7,573 nucleotides of DNA from JTS-RE9 sp964649195. GTDB taxonomy: Bacteria; Planctomycetota; Phycisphaerae; Phycisphaerales; Phycisphaeraceae. Positions 1 through 6,340 of the stretch are shown piece by piece (position 1 is the first letter of the stretch; the number at the start of each line of letters is the position of its first letter). The notes beneath the pieces were generated by a model that worked only from the letters and a program-made list of their open reading frames with translations, did no database searches and had not been told where the DNA came from. The stretch lies in assembly GCA_964649195.1 (NCBI GenBank), contig CAZYPK010000205.1:1-7573 (forward strand), written 5' to 3'. The position numbers and the translations under genes were made by a program.

Positions 1-97
1 CTTGCTTCGTGCGCCTGGGCCGGGGCTTCGCGGACTCAGCCCCAGCCACCCAAAATTTCTCAGCCACCCCAGACTTCTCATCCATCCCAAAAACCTC
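1..97. other. Non-coding edge with a weak hairpin, downstream of the membrane-protein gene
   Basis: This is the 3' side of the minus-strand gene that stops at 98. It holds an imperfect hairpin: GGGGCT at 22-27 pairs with AGCCCC at 38-43, and three further pairs lie beyond one mismatch (18-20 with 45-47). On the minus strand no T-run follows, so it is at best a weak terminator. Bases 35-110 of the plus strand are strongly C/A/T-rich and almost free of G, with the motif CAGCCACCC occurring twice (about 45 and 61). No gene is seen, but the window edge prevents a full judgement. Confidence 0.35.
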
Positions 98-1459
98 TCA
101 AACCCCCGGCGGCGGCGGGGGCGGCGTCGAAGGGCCGTGCGGTGACGCGGGGCCATCGAGCGTGATGGGTTCCTCGCTCAGCGCCGCCGGCGGGGGCGTC
201 GGCATGCCGGCCACCGGGGCGGGCGGCGGGGCGTCGTGCGATGAGGAGAACTTGGTCAGGCCCACCGTCGATAGCGCCGCAAACTTTTCCTCCAGCCCCT
301 TCTGCCAGGGCGTGCCCTGGAACTGCTTGCTCTGCTCGTACCCTTTCCAGATCACCGCGAGGATGAAGTCGGAGGAGACGACGGTGAGCGCCGTGAGGCT
401 GGCCACCAGTCCCATGAAGAACTTGACCGCATCCCAGAAGCGGAAGAAGCCGACCACGATGACGAACACCATCAGGAAGATGAAGCCCAGGGCGTTGAGG
501 ATGGTGCAGACCAGCCGGATCTGAAAGACGATGCGGGTGACCTCATCGGGGGTGTGCGGCTGAAGGAGCGCCTTGGCCTTGAGGACATACATGAGCGGCG
601 CCGTCGCCAGGAAGATCAGGCCCAGGAGCAGCCAGAGGTTGCCCTGGGCCTGGATGACGGTGGAGGTGACGACGATGAGGAACAGCGAGCAGAGCGGGGC
701 GATGAGCACCGCGGCCCAGCCGGGGGTGGCGCTTTCGGGCAGGAGGGTTTTCAGGGTGAGCGACGCCCGGATGACGCCGGCGAACAGGGAGATGGCCTTG
801 GGACCGACGAGCATGAAGAATCCCAGGGCGAAGGCGACGCTCAACGCCCGCCGCAGTTGCAGCTTGGCGTCGATGCCGCCCATGAAGCCGACGTTGACCT
901 TGTCCCAGTCCATGATCGCCGTCAGCGGGATCATCGAAAGGAAGAACGGCGCCAGAAACATGATCAGCCACCCGGCCCGCACCAGCCGTTTGGACCAGGG
1001 CAGATGGGCCCACAGGCAGGCCGCGATGATGATCAGAATCGTCCCGGTCACGCTGGAAATCAGGATGAAGATGAACAGCGAATCGAGCAGCTCCAGGTTG
1101 GTTTTGTGGAGGATGTTTTCGACATTCTGTTTGGCCTGCGTGACCATCTCCGACTTCCGCGCCGAGGAGGCGTTCCTGTATTCGGGCGTCTGCGACAGGT
1201 CGCCGATGGCCAGTTGATAGGCGACCGATTCGAAGGAGATGATCTGGATCAGCGTGAGAATGACGAACCCGATCGCGCTGATCCAGAGGATGCTCTTTCG
1301 CCAGACCGCGTAGTTCTGCACCAGCGGATCGGTCAGCGGCACGGCGGCGGTGGCGAGCTTGACGCGCTCGCCGGGGGTGGCCTGCTCGATCTGAAAGTTC
1401 GACCGGACCACGCGGCGGACGCAACTGGTGATTTCAAGCCAGATGTTGGATGCGCTCAT
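98..1459 (-). CDS. Multi-span membrane protein of unknown function with a proline-rich C-terminal tail
   Basis: This encodes a 453-residue integral membrane protein that I cannot assign to a family. About eight hydrophobic segments are visible, near residues 56-76, 126-150, 162-183, 204-230, 248-270, 274-293, 310-338 and 345-370. A polar, partly helical stretch (about 80-122) lies between the first two and may face outward. The tail from about 410 is Pro/Ala-rich and ends in a run of six prolines, so it is probably disordered and possibly an interaction tail. The open frame extends 44 codons further upstream, but that extension is Arg-rich and runs through intergenic palindromes. The ATG at 1459 (MSASNIWLEI) is chosen because a TATACT box ends 7 nt before it. 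The gene is divergent from moxR and may share control with it; a functional link is only a guess. No catalytic motif is visible. Confidence 0.85.
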   Translation of the reverse strand: MSASNIWLEITSCVRRVVRSNFQIEQATPGERVKLATAAVPLTDPLVQNYAVWRKSILWISAIGFVILTLIQIISFESVAYQLAIGDLSQTPEYRNASSARKSEMVTQAKQNVENILHKTNLELLDSLFIFILISSVTGTILIIIAACLWAHLPWSKRLVRAGWLIMFLAPFFLSMIPLTAIMDWDKVNVGFMGGIDAKLQLRRALSVAFALGFFMLVGPKAISLFAGVIRASLTLKTLLPESATPGWAAVLIAPLCSLFLIVVTSTVIQAQGNLWLLLGLIFLATAPLMYVLKAKALLQPHTPDEVTRIVFQIRLVCTILNALGFIFLMVFVIVVGFFRFWDAVKFFMGLVASLTALTVVSSDFILAVIWKGYEQSKQFQGTPWQKGLEEKFAALSTVGLTKFSSSHDAPPPAPVAGMPTPPPAALSEEPITLDGPASPHGPSTPPPPPPGV

Positions 1460-1466
1460 GCTCAAG

Positions 1467-1494
1467 AGTATAACGGCTGCGCGTACACACCCAA
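1467..1494 (-). promoter_or_regulatory. Predicted promoter of the membrane-protein gene (leaderless type)
   Basis: Read on the minus strand, TATACT (1467-1472) is a near-consensus -10 box. TTGGGT (1489-1494) is a plausible -35 box with a 16-bp spacer. Only 7 nt separate the -10 from the ATG, so transcription should begin at or within a base or two of the start codon. No Shine-Dalgarno is present. A degenerate copy of the GCTGCGTACACGC repeat (1476-1490) overlaps the spacer. Confidence 0.6.
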
Positions 1495-1541
1495 TCCGAT
1501 GGTGCAGGGTGAGCATGCACGCGCAGGGCTTGACTCTTGGC

Positions 1542-1560
1542 CCTCTCCCCTGGGGAGAGG
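1542..1560. repeat. Perfect 9-bp-arm palindrome CCTCTCCCC-T-GGGGAGAGG
   Basis: CCTCTCCCC (1542-1550) and GGGGAGAGG (1552-1560) are exact inverse complements around one T. It lies in the intergenic space between two divergent genes, where no transcript end is expected, so a terminator role is unlikely. The same two arms recur at 4589-4597 and 4725-4733, pushed apart by about 130 bp. This suggests a dispersed repeat family. Confidence 0.75.
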
Positions 1561-1580
1561 ACCGTCTCAATCGCCGCGCA

Positions 1581-1659
1581 GCTGCGTACACGCGGCTTCT
1601 TCCTAGGCCCTAGGCCCTGATCCCCAGGCCCTTTTCGGCCGCTGCGTACACGCGGCTTC
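1581..1659. repeat. Two identical 19-bp direct repeats 60 bp apart, with a CCTAGGC tandem between
   Basis: The 19-mer starting GCTGCGTACACGCGG and ending CTTC is present identically at 1581-1599 and 1641-1659. Its first 16 bases are an imperfect palindrome (GCTGCGT / ACGCGGC with one T-G mismatch). A looser relative lies at 1476-1490. Between the copies, CCTAGGC occurs twice in tandem (1602-1615), followed by a related CCCAGGCC (about 1623-1630). The copies sit upstream of both divergent promoters, so a shared operator is possible. A dispersed genomic repeat is equally likely. Confidence 0.7.
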
Positions 1660-1690
1660 CCGTATCGCCATCGCTCCGCATTCCTTTCGC

Positions 1691-1696
1691 TATACT
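1691..1696 (+). promoter_or_regulatory. Predicted -10 box of moxR (leaderless type)
   Basis: TATACT ends 6 nt before the ATG at 1703, so the transcript would start at or next to the A of the start codon. The bases between (CCTGCC) contain no Shine-Dalgarno. I see no convincing -35 hexamer at 16-18 bp spacing. Confidence 0.55.
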
Positions 1697-1702
1697 CCTG
1701 CC

Positions 1703-2629
<927 letters not shown>

Positions 2630-2645
2630 GGGGGGATGATTGAAT

Positions 2646-2688
2646 AACCGCGGTTTACTGCGCTGACGTTGCTACGCCGCAAGCGGCG
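2646..2688. terminator. Terminator-like palindromes between convergent moxR and mqnD
   Basis: The 64 bp between the two stop codons contains AACCGCGGTT (2646-2655, a perfect 10-bp palindrome). It also contains the hairpin CGCCG-CAAG-CGGCG (2675-2688 with its closing C-G pair). Either could end transcripts arriving from both sides. Neither is followed by a clear T-run, so this is a positional inference rather than a canonical intrinsic terminator. Confidence 0.4.
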
Positions 2689-2693
2689 ATTCA

Positions 2694-3599
2694 TCAGCCC
2701 GGTTCCACCAGGTCCACTTCGCCGCAGTCGGGGATGAGTTTCATCTCGATCGCTTCCTTGATCAGTTGTTTCACGGCGGCCCTGCCGCGCGGGCCGTAGT
2801 CGAGGGTCCATTCGTTGACGTACATGCCCACGAACTCATCGGCCAGTTCGCGACCCATGTCGCGCGCATAGTTCAAGGCATACTCGACCGCCTCGGCGCG
2901 ATGGGCCAGGGCGTACTCGATCGAGCGCAGCAGGATCGTGCAGATTTCCCGCATTTCCTGTTTGCCCAGATCGCGCCGAATCGCGTTGCCGCCCAGCGGC
3001 AGCGGCAGCTTGCGCGTGTCGGTCCACCACTTGCCCAGATCGACCACGCAGCGCAGCCCGGCATCGCCATAAGTGAGCTGACCTTCGTGAATGATCAGGC
3101 CCGCTTCATATTCACCGGCGACGACCCTGGGGATGATTTCATCAAACATCACCACGTCGTAATTCGTCGGACGATGCCCCAGCAGCAGCGACATTGCGAG
3201 GAATGCGGTGGTCCTTTCGCCAGGCACCGCGATGCGGATTTTGCTCAGGTCATCGAGCGTGATGTCGCCGCTTTGGGGGGTGACGATCATCGGGCCGTAG
3301 CCGTCGCCCATCGAGGAGCCGCACGAGGTGAGCGCGTAATCTTTGGCGACATACGGATACTGATGAATGGAGATGGCGGTGATTTCAAGCTCGGCGCGGG
3401 CGCTGCGTTCGTTGAGGGACTGGATGTCTTCGAGGACGTGGATGAAGTCGTACTTGCCGGTGTCGATGGCGGGCTTGTAGGTCTTGCCGCCGGGACCGGT
3501 GTTGTCGGGAAAGTTGGCCAGCGGATACCACATGAAGGCGTCATCGGGATCAGGCGAATGGCCGATGCGGATGGTCTGTCGCGCGGGGGTCGTGATCAT
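2694..3599 (-). CDS. mqnD: 1,4-dihydroxy-6-naphthoate synthase, MqnD-like (futalosine pathway)
   Basis: This 301-residue protein has the two-lobed, periplasmic-binding-protein-like fold of MqnA/MqnD. MqnD converts cyclic dehypoxanthinyl futalosine to 1,4-dihydroxy-6-naphthoate in the alternative, futalosine menaquinone route in the cytoplasm. Supporting stretches are GHSPDPDDAF (13-22, the substrate-loop position that is SPCPNDTF in classical MqnD), CGSSMGDGYGP (93-103), IAVPGERTTAF (123-133), FDEIIPRV (152-159), IIHEGQLTYG (169-178, whose His171 matches the proposed catalytic base) and LPLPLGGNAIRRDL (198-211). The SPDPDD form and some extra residues around 30-48 place it in a divergent subgroup often labelled only MqnA/MqnD/SBP family, so activity is likely but not certain. 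No signal peptide is seen, which argues against a transport-binding protein. The other mqn genes are not in the window. The ATG at 3599 fits the family N-terminus and the promoter. Confidence 0.85.
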   Translation of the reverse strand: MITTPARQTIRIGHSPDPDDAFMWYPLANFPDNTGPGGKTYKPAIDTGKYDFIHVLEDIQSLNERSARAELEITAISIHQYPYVAKDYALTSCGSSMGDGYGPMIVTPQSGDITLDDLSKIRIAVPGERTTAFLAMSLLLGHRPTNYDVVMFDEIIPRVVAGEYEAGLIIHEGQLTYGDAGLRCVVDLGKWWTDTRKLPLPLGGNAIRRDLGKQEMREICTILLRSIEYALAHRAEAVEYALNYARDMGRELADEFVGMYVNEWTLDYGPRGRAAVKQLIKEAIEMKLIPDCGEVDLVEPG

Positions 3600-3605
3600 G
3601 GCGCC

Positions 3606-3634
3606 ATCGTAGGCGGTGGTGCATGGGGCCGCAA
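3606..3634 (-). promoter_or_regulatory. Predicted promoter of mqnD (leaderless type)
   Basis: On the minus strand, TTGCGG (3629-3634) and TACGAT (3606-3611) are separated by exactly 17 bp. The -10 ends 6 nt before the ATG at 3599. This is the best-formed -35/-10 pair in the window. No Shine-Dalgarno lies in the remaining GGCGCC. Confidence 0.6.
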
Positions 3635-3667
3635 CGGATCAAGACCTGAGTCCGGGATGAGCGTAAG

Positions 3668-3688
3668 CCGCGACTCAACGAGTCGCGG
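3668..3688. repeat. 21-bp hairpin, copy A (9-bp perfect stem, AAC loop)
   Basis: CCGCGACTC (3668-3676) pairs perfectly with GAGTCGCGG (3680-3688) around AAC. It is the exact reverse complement of copy B at 3813-3833. Similarity continues outside the stem: GTGAAC-n-GCCT follows this copy (about 3691-3701) and, on the opposite strand, copy B. It lies upstream of the mqnD promoter (3606-3634) in transcription terms. Confidence 0.8.
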
Positions 3689-3812
3689 AGGTGAACAGCC
3701 TCAAGAATGGTGAGGCGAATCTTCGACAGCAGAACTCGAACACGACAGATATCACACTTCGCAACCGGACGACAGCCACCGCGCGACGGACACCCCTTCA
3801 GGCCGTTCACGT

Positions 3813-3833
3813 CCGCGACTCGTTGAGTCGCGG
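3813..3833. repeat. 21-bp hairpin, copy B (reverse complement of copy A)
   Basis: CCGCGACTC (3813-3821), GTT, GAGTCGCGG (3825-3833). It lies 20 bp past the stop codon of the minus-strand lipoprotein gene, a position suited to a 3'-end hairpin, but no T-run follows on that strand. The two copies face each other across about 124 bp, like paired REP/BIME-type units. The ~90 bp between their flanks shows no further structure to me. Confidence 0.8.
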
Positions 3834-3853
3834 CTCTTATCCCAAGTTCAGGT

Positions 3854-4504
3854 TCAAGGCTCGGTCAAACCCCCGCCGGGCGCCTTTGCCGCCAGTCGCT
3901 GCCGGATGTCCGCCAGTCGCTGCCGGATGTCCGCCAGGAGTCGTTGCTCGAAATGTTCGTCGCGTTCGATGAAGACCATCGCTTTGCCATGCACGCCCTG
4001 CCTCTCGAACTGGGCGGGGGTTTCGCTCAGCGGGCGGACGATGTTGATCGATGAAGTGGAGCCGGTCAGGCGACGGTCGGGATCGGTGATCCTTTCGATG
4101 GCCACCTCGACGCTCAGTTCATACGGCTGAACAGGCGGGTGGCTGTCGCGGTGTTGGGCGCGATCCAGCTTGATCGTGGCGGTGCGCTGCTCGTTGTTGA
4201 GGCTGGCGCCAAGCGACTGCGAAGCGGTGGTGTTGTCGCGATTCCAGAACTCGACGAGGTTCGGACTGAAGCGAGGCTTGGTGGTGATCCGCCCGAAACG
4301 ATAATCCTGCCGATCAATGACAAACCCATGATCGCGCAGGGTGGCGACCGCCGTTTCAAAAGCCGGCCGATACTCCCCCTCGGCAACGGGGACGGGCGCC
4401 TCGACCGCGCCGGCCGGTCCGGCACAACCGGCGATCAGGTTCATAAGAAGAGCCATCGCCAAAATGACGAAGCCGATGGGCAATCTCGCGGCAATCGTGG
4501 GCAT
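3854..4504 (-). CDS. Small lipoprotein of unknown function
   Basis: This is a 216-residue predicted lipoprotein. It has a short positive N-terminus, a hydrophobic core (about 8-24) and the lipobox LIAGC with Cys27 as the expected lipid site. An Ala/Pro-rich linker (28-42) is followed by an alpha/beta-looking domain. This opens with a helix and the stretch LRDHGFVIDRQDYRFGRITT (56-75), then FWNRDNTTASQSL (86-98), then strands about 107-114 and 128-138. I believe similar uncharacterised lipoproteins occur in Phycisphaerae, but that is from memory. The C-terminus is a charged helix containing an exact heptad duplication, ADIRQRL twice (191-204). The ATG at 4504 is chosen over an upstream in-frame start because it gives the signal peptide at once and follows a leaderless-type -10. 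Function is unknown; a cell-envelope location is inferred. Confidence 0.85.
   Translation of the reverse strand: MPTIAARLPIGFVILAMALLMNLIAGCAGPAGAVEAPVPVAEGEYRPAFETAVATLRDHGFVIDRQDYRFGRITTKPRFSPNLVEFWNRDNTTASQSLGASLNNEQRTATIKLDRAQHRDSHPPVQPYELSVEVAIERITDPDRRLTGSTSSINIVRPLSETPAQFERQGVHGKAMVFIERDEHFEQRLLADIRQRLADIRQRLAAKAPGGGLTEP
3891..3937. repeat. 21-bp tandem duplication inside the lipoprotein gene
   Basis: Bases 3891-3911 and 3912-3932 are identical 21-mers beginning GCCAGTCGCTGCCGG, followed by five bases of a third copy (3933-3937). Because 21 is a multiple of three, the frame is kept and one helical heptad (ADIRQRL) is added. A perfect copy suggests a recent slippage event or a variable site. 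Confidence 0.9.
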
Positions 4505-4510
4505 GGGAAA

Positions 4511-4516
4511 AGTGTA
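4511..4516 (-). promoter_or_regulatory. Predicted -10 box of the lipoprotein gene (leaderless type)
   Basis: TACACT on the minus strand ends 6 nt before the ATG at 4504, the same spacing as for moxR and mqnD. The intervening TTTCCC is the opposite of a Shine-Dalgarno. I do not see a good -35 hexamer. Confidence 0.5.
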
Positions 4517-4571
4517 ACGACTGGCACGGGGTGACGCATCATCACGCGAGACCGGGTGAGGGTAATCGCAT

Positions 4572-4589
4572 GTGGCGGTGGTCCGCCAC
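4572..4589. repeat. 7-bp stem hairpin GTGGCGG-TGGT-CCGCCAC
   Basis: GTGGCGG (4572-4578) and CCGCCAC (4583-4589) are perfect complements around a TGGT loop. It directly abuts the left outer arm of the nested inverted repeat that starts at 4589. It may be part of that element or the flank it landed in. Confidence 0.6.
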
Positions 4590-4733
4590 CTCTCCCCCGG
4601 TCTGTACACCTAAATAAAACCATGAAACCAGGAAAGCAGGAAAACATGAAATCAACGCGGATCACACGGCATTTTCAGATCGCATCTCCTGCTTTCATGC
4701 TTTCCTGATTGCGTGGTTTTATATGGGGAGAGG
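4589..4733. repeat. Nested MITE-like inverted repeat with outer CCTCTCCCC arms
   Basis: The outer arms are CCTCTCCCC (4589-4597) and its exact complement GGGGAGAGG (4725-4733). Inside them lies a second, longer imperfect inverted repeat, 4614-4648 against 4688-4722, matching at 29 of 35 positions and including ATAAAACCA and CAGGAAAGCA. The loop is 39 nt (4649-4687). The inner arms are A/T- and purine-rich, unlike the GC-rich surroundings. No open frame of note and no target duplication could be settled by eye. Candidates are a non-autonomous mobile element, a dispersed intergenic repeat or a large structured RNA. Confidence 0.65.
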
Positions 4734-4909
4734 GCGAAGCATCACCCCCACCCGAAGAATCTTTGGCATTTTTGCCTCTTCCCTCTTGAAACTTAAAACA
4801 AAGTGACGATGATCTTCCCGTCCCGTGTGTGCGGCTCAGATGGCGACCGGCTGAATGTGAGGCTGATCGCTTGGCGCCGCACCACCCGCCGCGCTACGGC
4901 GTGCCCTAT

Positions 4910-4935
4910 GGAGGTTGGCATTCGCCAACTCTATG
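4910..4935 (+). promoter_or_regulatory. GGAG, hairpin, then ATG: likely start-site structure of the DUF2156 gene
   Basis: GGAG (4910-4913) is followed immediately by the hairpin GTTGGC-ATTC-GCCAAC (4914-4929), then TCT and the ATG at 4933. In linear distance the Shine-Dalgarno is 19 nt from the ATG, too far. If the hairpin forms, the distance falls to about 3 nt plus the stem. The direct repeat CTATGGA (4906-4912 and 4931-4937) brackets the structure. An in-frame TTG at 4915 lies inside the hairpin and is a poorer start. Confidence 0.4.
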
Positions 4936-6021
4936 GACCTCCTACCCCCCGGGCCCCCCGGCCCTCTCGGTCTGGCCCGACTCTCCCTGACCGACAAGTC
5001 AACCTTCGATGCCGCGTTTCGCTCCCTCGCGCAGCCGATCTCCGACTATTCCTTTGCCAGCTCCTACTGCTGGGGAATGGCCATGGGGCTTTACCACGCC
5101 CGGGCCCGCAACCACATCTGCCTCTTCGCCAACGGCAGCGACCTGACCATGCTCATGCCCCCCCTGGCCGAGGCCGGCGCCACGCCCGATGACCTCAAAC
5201 GCTGTCTCGCCGACTGCTTCGAGATCATGGACGCCTGGAACAAGGACCACGGCGGCAGGCGCCTGTCGCGCATCGAGTACGTCTCCGATGAAATGCTCGA
5301 ACGCATCAACGCCATCACCGATGGCGACCTGCGGCTCTCCGCGGCGCCGATGGGCGGCGACTACATCTACCCCGTCGCCAACATGATCGACCTGCCCGGC
5401 AAGAGCCTCAAGTCCAAGCGCCACGCCAAGACCGCCTTCATGCGCGACTTCCCCGACCATCGCGTCGAACTGCTGGAACAGCGCCACATCCCCCCGTGCC
5501 TGGAACTGCTCCACCGCTGGCGATCGCATGGCGACACGGTTCACGAAGGACAGGTCACGGTCGATTCGGATCGGCGATCGACGGCGGACCTTCGCCGCCG
5601 CGACCAGATCGCCTGCGCCACCGCCATCGAGCAACATCAAGCCCTGGACCTCAAAGGCATCGTGCTCTTCGTCGGCGACAAGATCGCAGGCTTCACGCTG
5701 GGCGAATCGCTTTCCCCATCACAGGCTTCCATTCTCTTCGAGAAAACCGATCCCGATTTCCACGGCGCCCCGCAGTTCATCTTCAGCGAGTTCTGCCGAC
5801 TGTGCTGGAAGGACAAGCCGGAAATCAACGTGGGCGATGACTGGGGCATCCCCACGCTGCGGTTCACGAAGCAGAGCTACCGCCCGACGCGGACGCCGCT
5901 CAAGTATGTGCTGACCCGTCCCCCGGCGGTGATCGACCCGCCGGCAAACGCCGATGTGCTGGCAACCATCGGTCCCGACACGATGCAACCAACCCCAGGC
6001 GGCGGCCCGCTGGCGGCGTGA
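4933..6021 (+). CDS. DUF2156 protein (LPG_synthase_C-like, GNAT-type acyltransferase fold)
   Basis: This 362-residue soluble protein resembles DUF2156, related to the C-terminal catalytic domain of phosphatidylglycerol lysyltransferase (MprF), two tandem GNAT-like folds that can use aminoacyl-tRNA. Family-like stretches are LTDKSTFDAAF (19-29), ISDYSFASSYCWG (36-48), GGDYIYPVANMIDLPGKSLKSKR (141-163 region; the Tyr-Leu/Ile-Tyr and K-x-K-R positions are typical), LFVGDKIAGFTLGE (245-258), FEKTDPDFHGAPQFI (269-283), NVGDDWGIPTLRFTKQSYRP (299-318) and a final LKYVL. No membrane segments are present, so it lacks the flippase half of MprF and is probably cytoplasmic. The acceptor substrate is unknown. 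The N-terminus (PPGPPGPLG) and the last ~30 residues are Pro/Gly-rich and look disordered. The ATG at 4933 is preferred over TTG 4915. It stands alone as a transcription unit. Confidence 0.85.
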   Translation: MDLLPPGPPGPLGLARLSLTDKSTFDAAFRSLAQPISDYSFASSYCWGMAMGLYHARARNHICLFANGSDLTMLMPPLAEAGATPDDLKRCLADCFEIMDAWNKDHGGRRLSRIEYVSDEMLERINAITDGDLRLSAAPMGGDYIYPVANMIDLPGKSLKSKRHAKTAFMRDFPDHRVELLEQRHIPPCLELLHRWRSHGDTVHEGQVTVDSDRRSTADLRRRDQIACATAIEQHQALDLKGIVLFVGDKIAGFTLGESLSPSQASILFEKTDPDFHGAPQFIFSEFCRLCWKDKPEINVGDDWGIPTLRFTKQSYRPTRTPLKYVLTRPPAVIDPPANADVLATIGPDTMQPTPGGGPLAA

Positions 6022-6028
6022 GGAAGCT

Positions 6029-6070
6029 GTCAGCCGTCAGCTATCAGCATTCAGTATTCAGTATTCACTC
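6029..6070. repeat. Six tandem heptamers with a TCAG core
   Basis: Read in sevens from 6029: GTCAGCC, GTCAGCT, ATCAGCA, TTCAGTA, TTCAGTA, TTCACTC. The core TCAG is kept in five of six units and the units drift gradually. This resembles the short tandem heptamer repeats seen between genes in several bacterial groups. It starts 8 bp after the stop codon of the DUF2156 gene. Confidence 0.8.
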
Positions 6071-6084
6071 TTCCGTTTGCGATG

Positions 6085-6109
6085 GATTCAGCCGTTTCCC
6101 GGCTGAATC
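6085..6109 (+). terminator. 10-bp hairpin downstream of the DUF2156 gene
   Basis: GATTCAGCCG (6085-6094) pairs perfectly with CGGCTGAATC (6100-6109) around a TTTCC loop. It lies 63 nt after the stop codon and is a plausible 3'-end structure. A T-run does not follow, so factor-independent termination is uncertain. The TCAG/CTGA content echoes the neighbouring heptamer repeat, so it may belong to the same repeat element. Confidence 0.5.
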
Positions 6110-6326
6110 ACCAACTTGCAATCGGAAAGTTATTCAGGCTCCGTTCTTTGTTGACTTCACTGCACCCGTCCCTGCTGCCCACACGCCACGGGGCGTCACA
6201 ATCGGCACAGATGCCGCACCCCCATTTCGCCCTGTTTTCAAGGGGTTTTCATCCACATCCTTCCACCGCCGCCGACGGGCGCGAGCCTTGCCCCTGTTCC
6301 TCCACGATCAGCATCCACCCTTTTCG

Positions 6327-6332
6327 AAGGAG
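6327..6332 (+). promoter_or_regulatory. Shine-Dalgarno AAGGAG of the SGNH gene
   Basis: AAGGAG with 8 nt to the ATG at 6341 is a textbook ribosome site and decides the start. An ATG at 6334 is in another frame and too close. This is the only gene in the window with a clear conventional site. Confidence 0.75.
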
Positions 6333-6340
6333 CATGGGTC

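Larger units (their letters stand above)
4505..4932. other. 428-bp gene-free region rich in inverted repeats
   Basis: This lies between two divergently transcribed genes. It holds the lipoprotein promoter (4511-4516), a hairpin (4572-4589), a nested long inverted repeat (4589-4733), a small GGCA-TTTT-TGCC stem (4765-4776) and the start-site hairpin of the DUF2156 gene. A possible promoter for that gene is TTGAAA (4786-4791) with GATGAT (4808-4813) at 16-bp spacing, which would leave a leader of over 100 nt; this is weak. Bases 4820-4905 show nothing I can name. An open frame from 4803 overlaps the next gene out of frame and is not supported. Confidence 0.6.
6022..6340. other. 319-bp gene-free region between the DUF2156 and SGNH genes
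   Basis: It holds a heptamer tandem repeat (6029-6070), a strong hairpin (6085-6109) and the Shine-Dalgarno of the SGNH gene (6327-6332). A TTGACT (6151-6156) resembles a -35 box but has no matching -10 at 16-18 bp. Bases 6110-6326 otherwise show no gene or structure that I can support. Confidence 0.6.

Noticed and set aside
1460..1591. 44-codon N-terminal extension of the membrane protein
   Set aside because: It would run through intergenic palindromes and past a good promoter; the ATG at 1459 fits better.
554..1606. Long plus-strand open frame (350 codons) opposite the membrane-protein gene
   Set aside because: It is very rich in Gln, Asp, Glu, Gly and Arg with no fold-like pattern, as expected from the antisense of a GC-rich gene; the minus frame shows clear membrane segments.
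2766..3713. Plus-strand open frame (315 codons) opposite mqnD
   Set aside because: Antisense shadow; the minus frame matches MqnD along its length.
3550..3972. Short open frames on both strands that read VRDSLSRG
   Set aside because: The shared peptide comes from the paired 21-bp hairpins, which give the same reading on both strands; no other coding signal is present.
4803..5192. Plus-strand open frame starting at ATG 4803 or 4908
   Set aside because: It overlaps the DUF2156 gene out of frame and becomes Pro/Arg-rich; no family resemblance.
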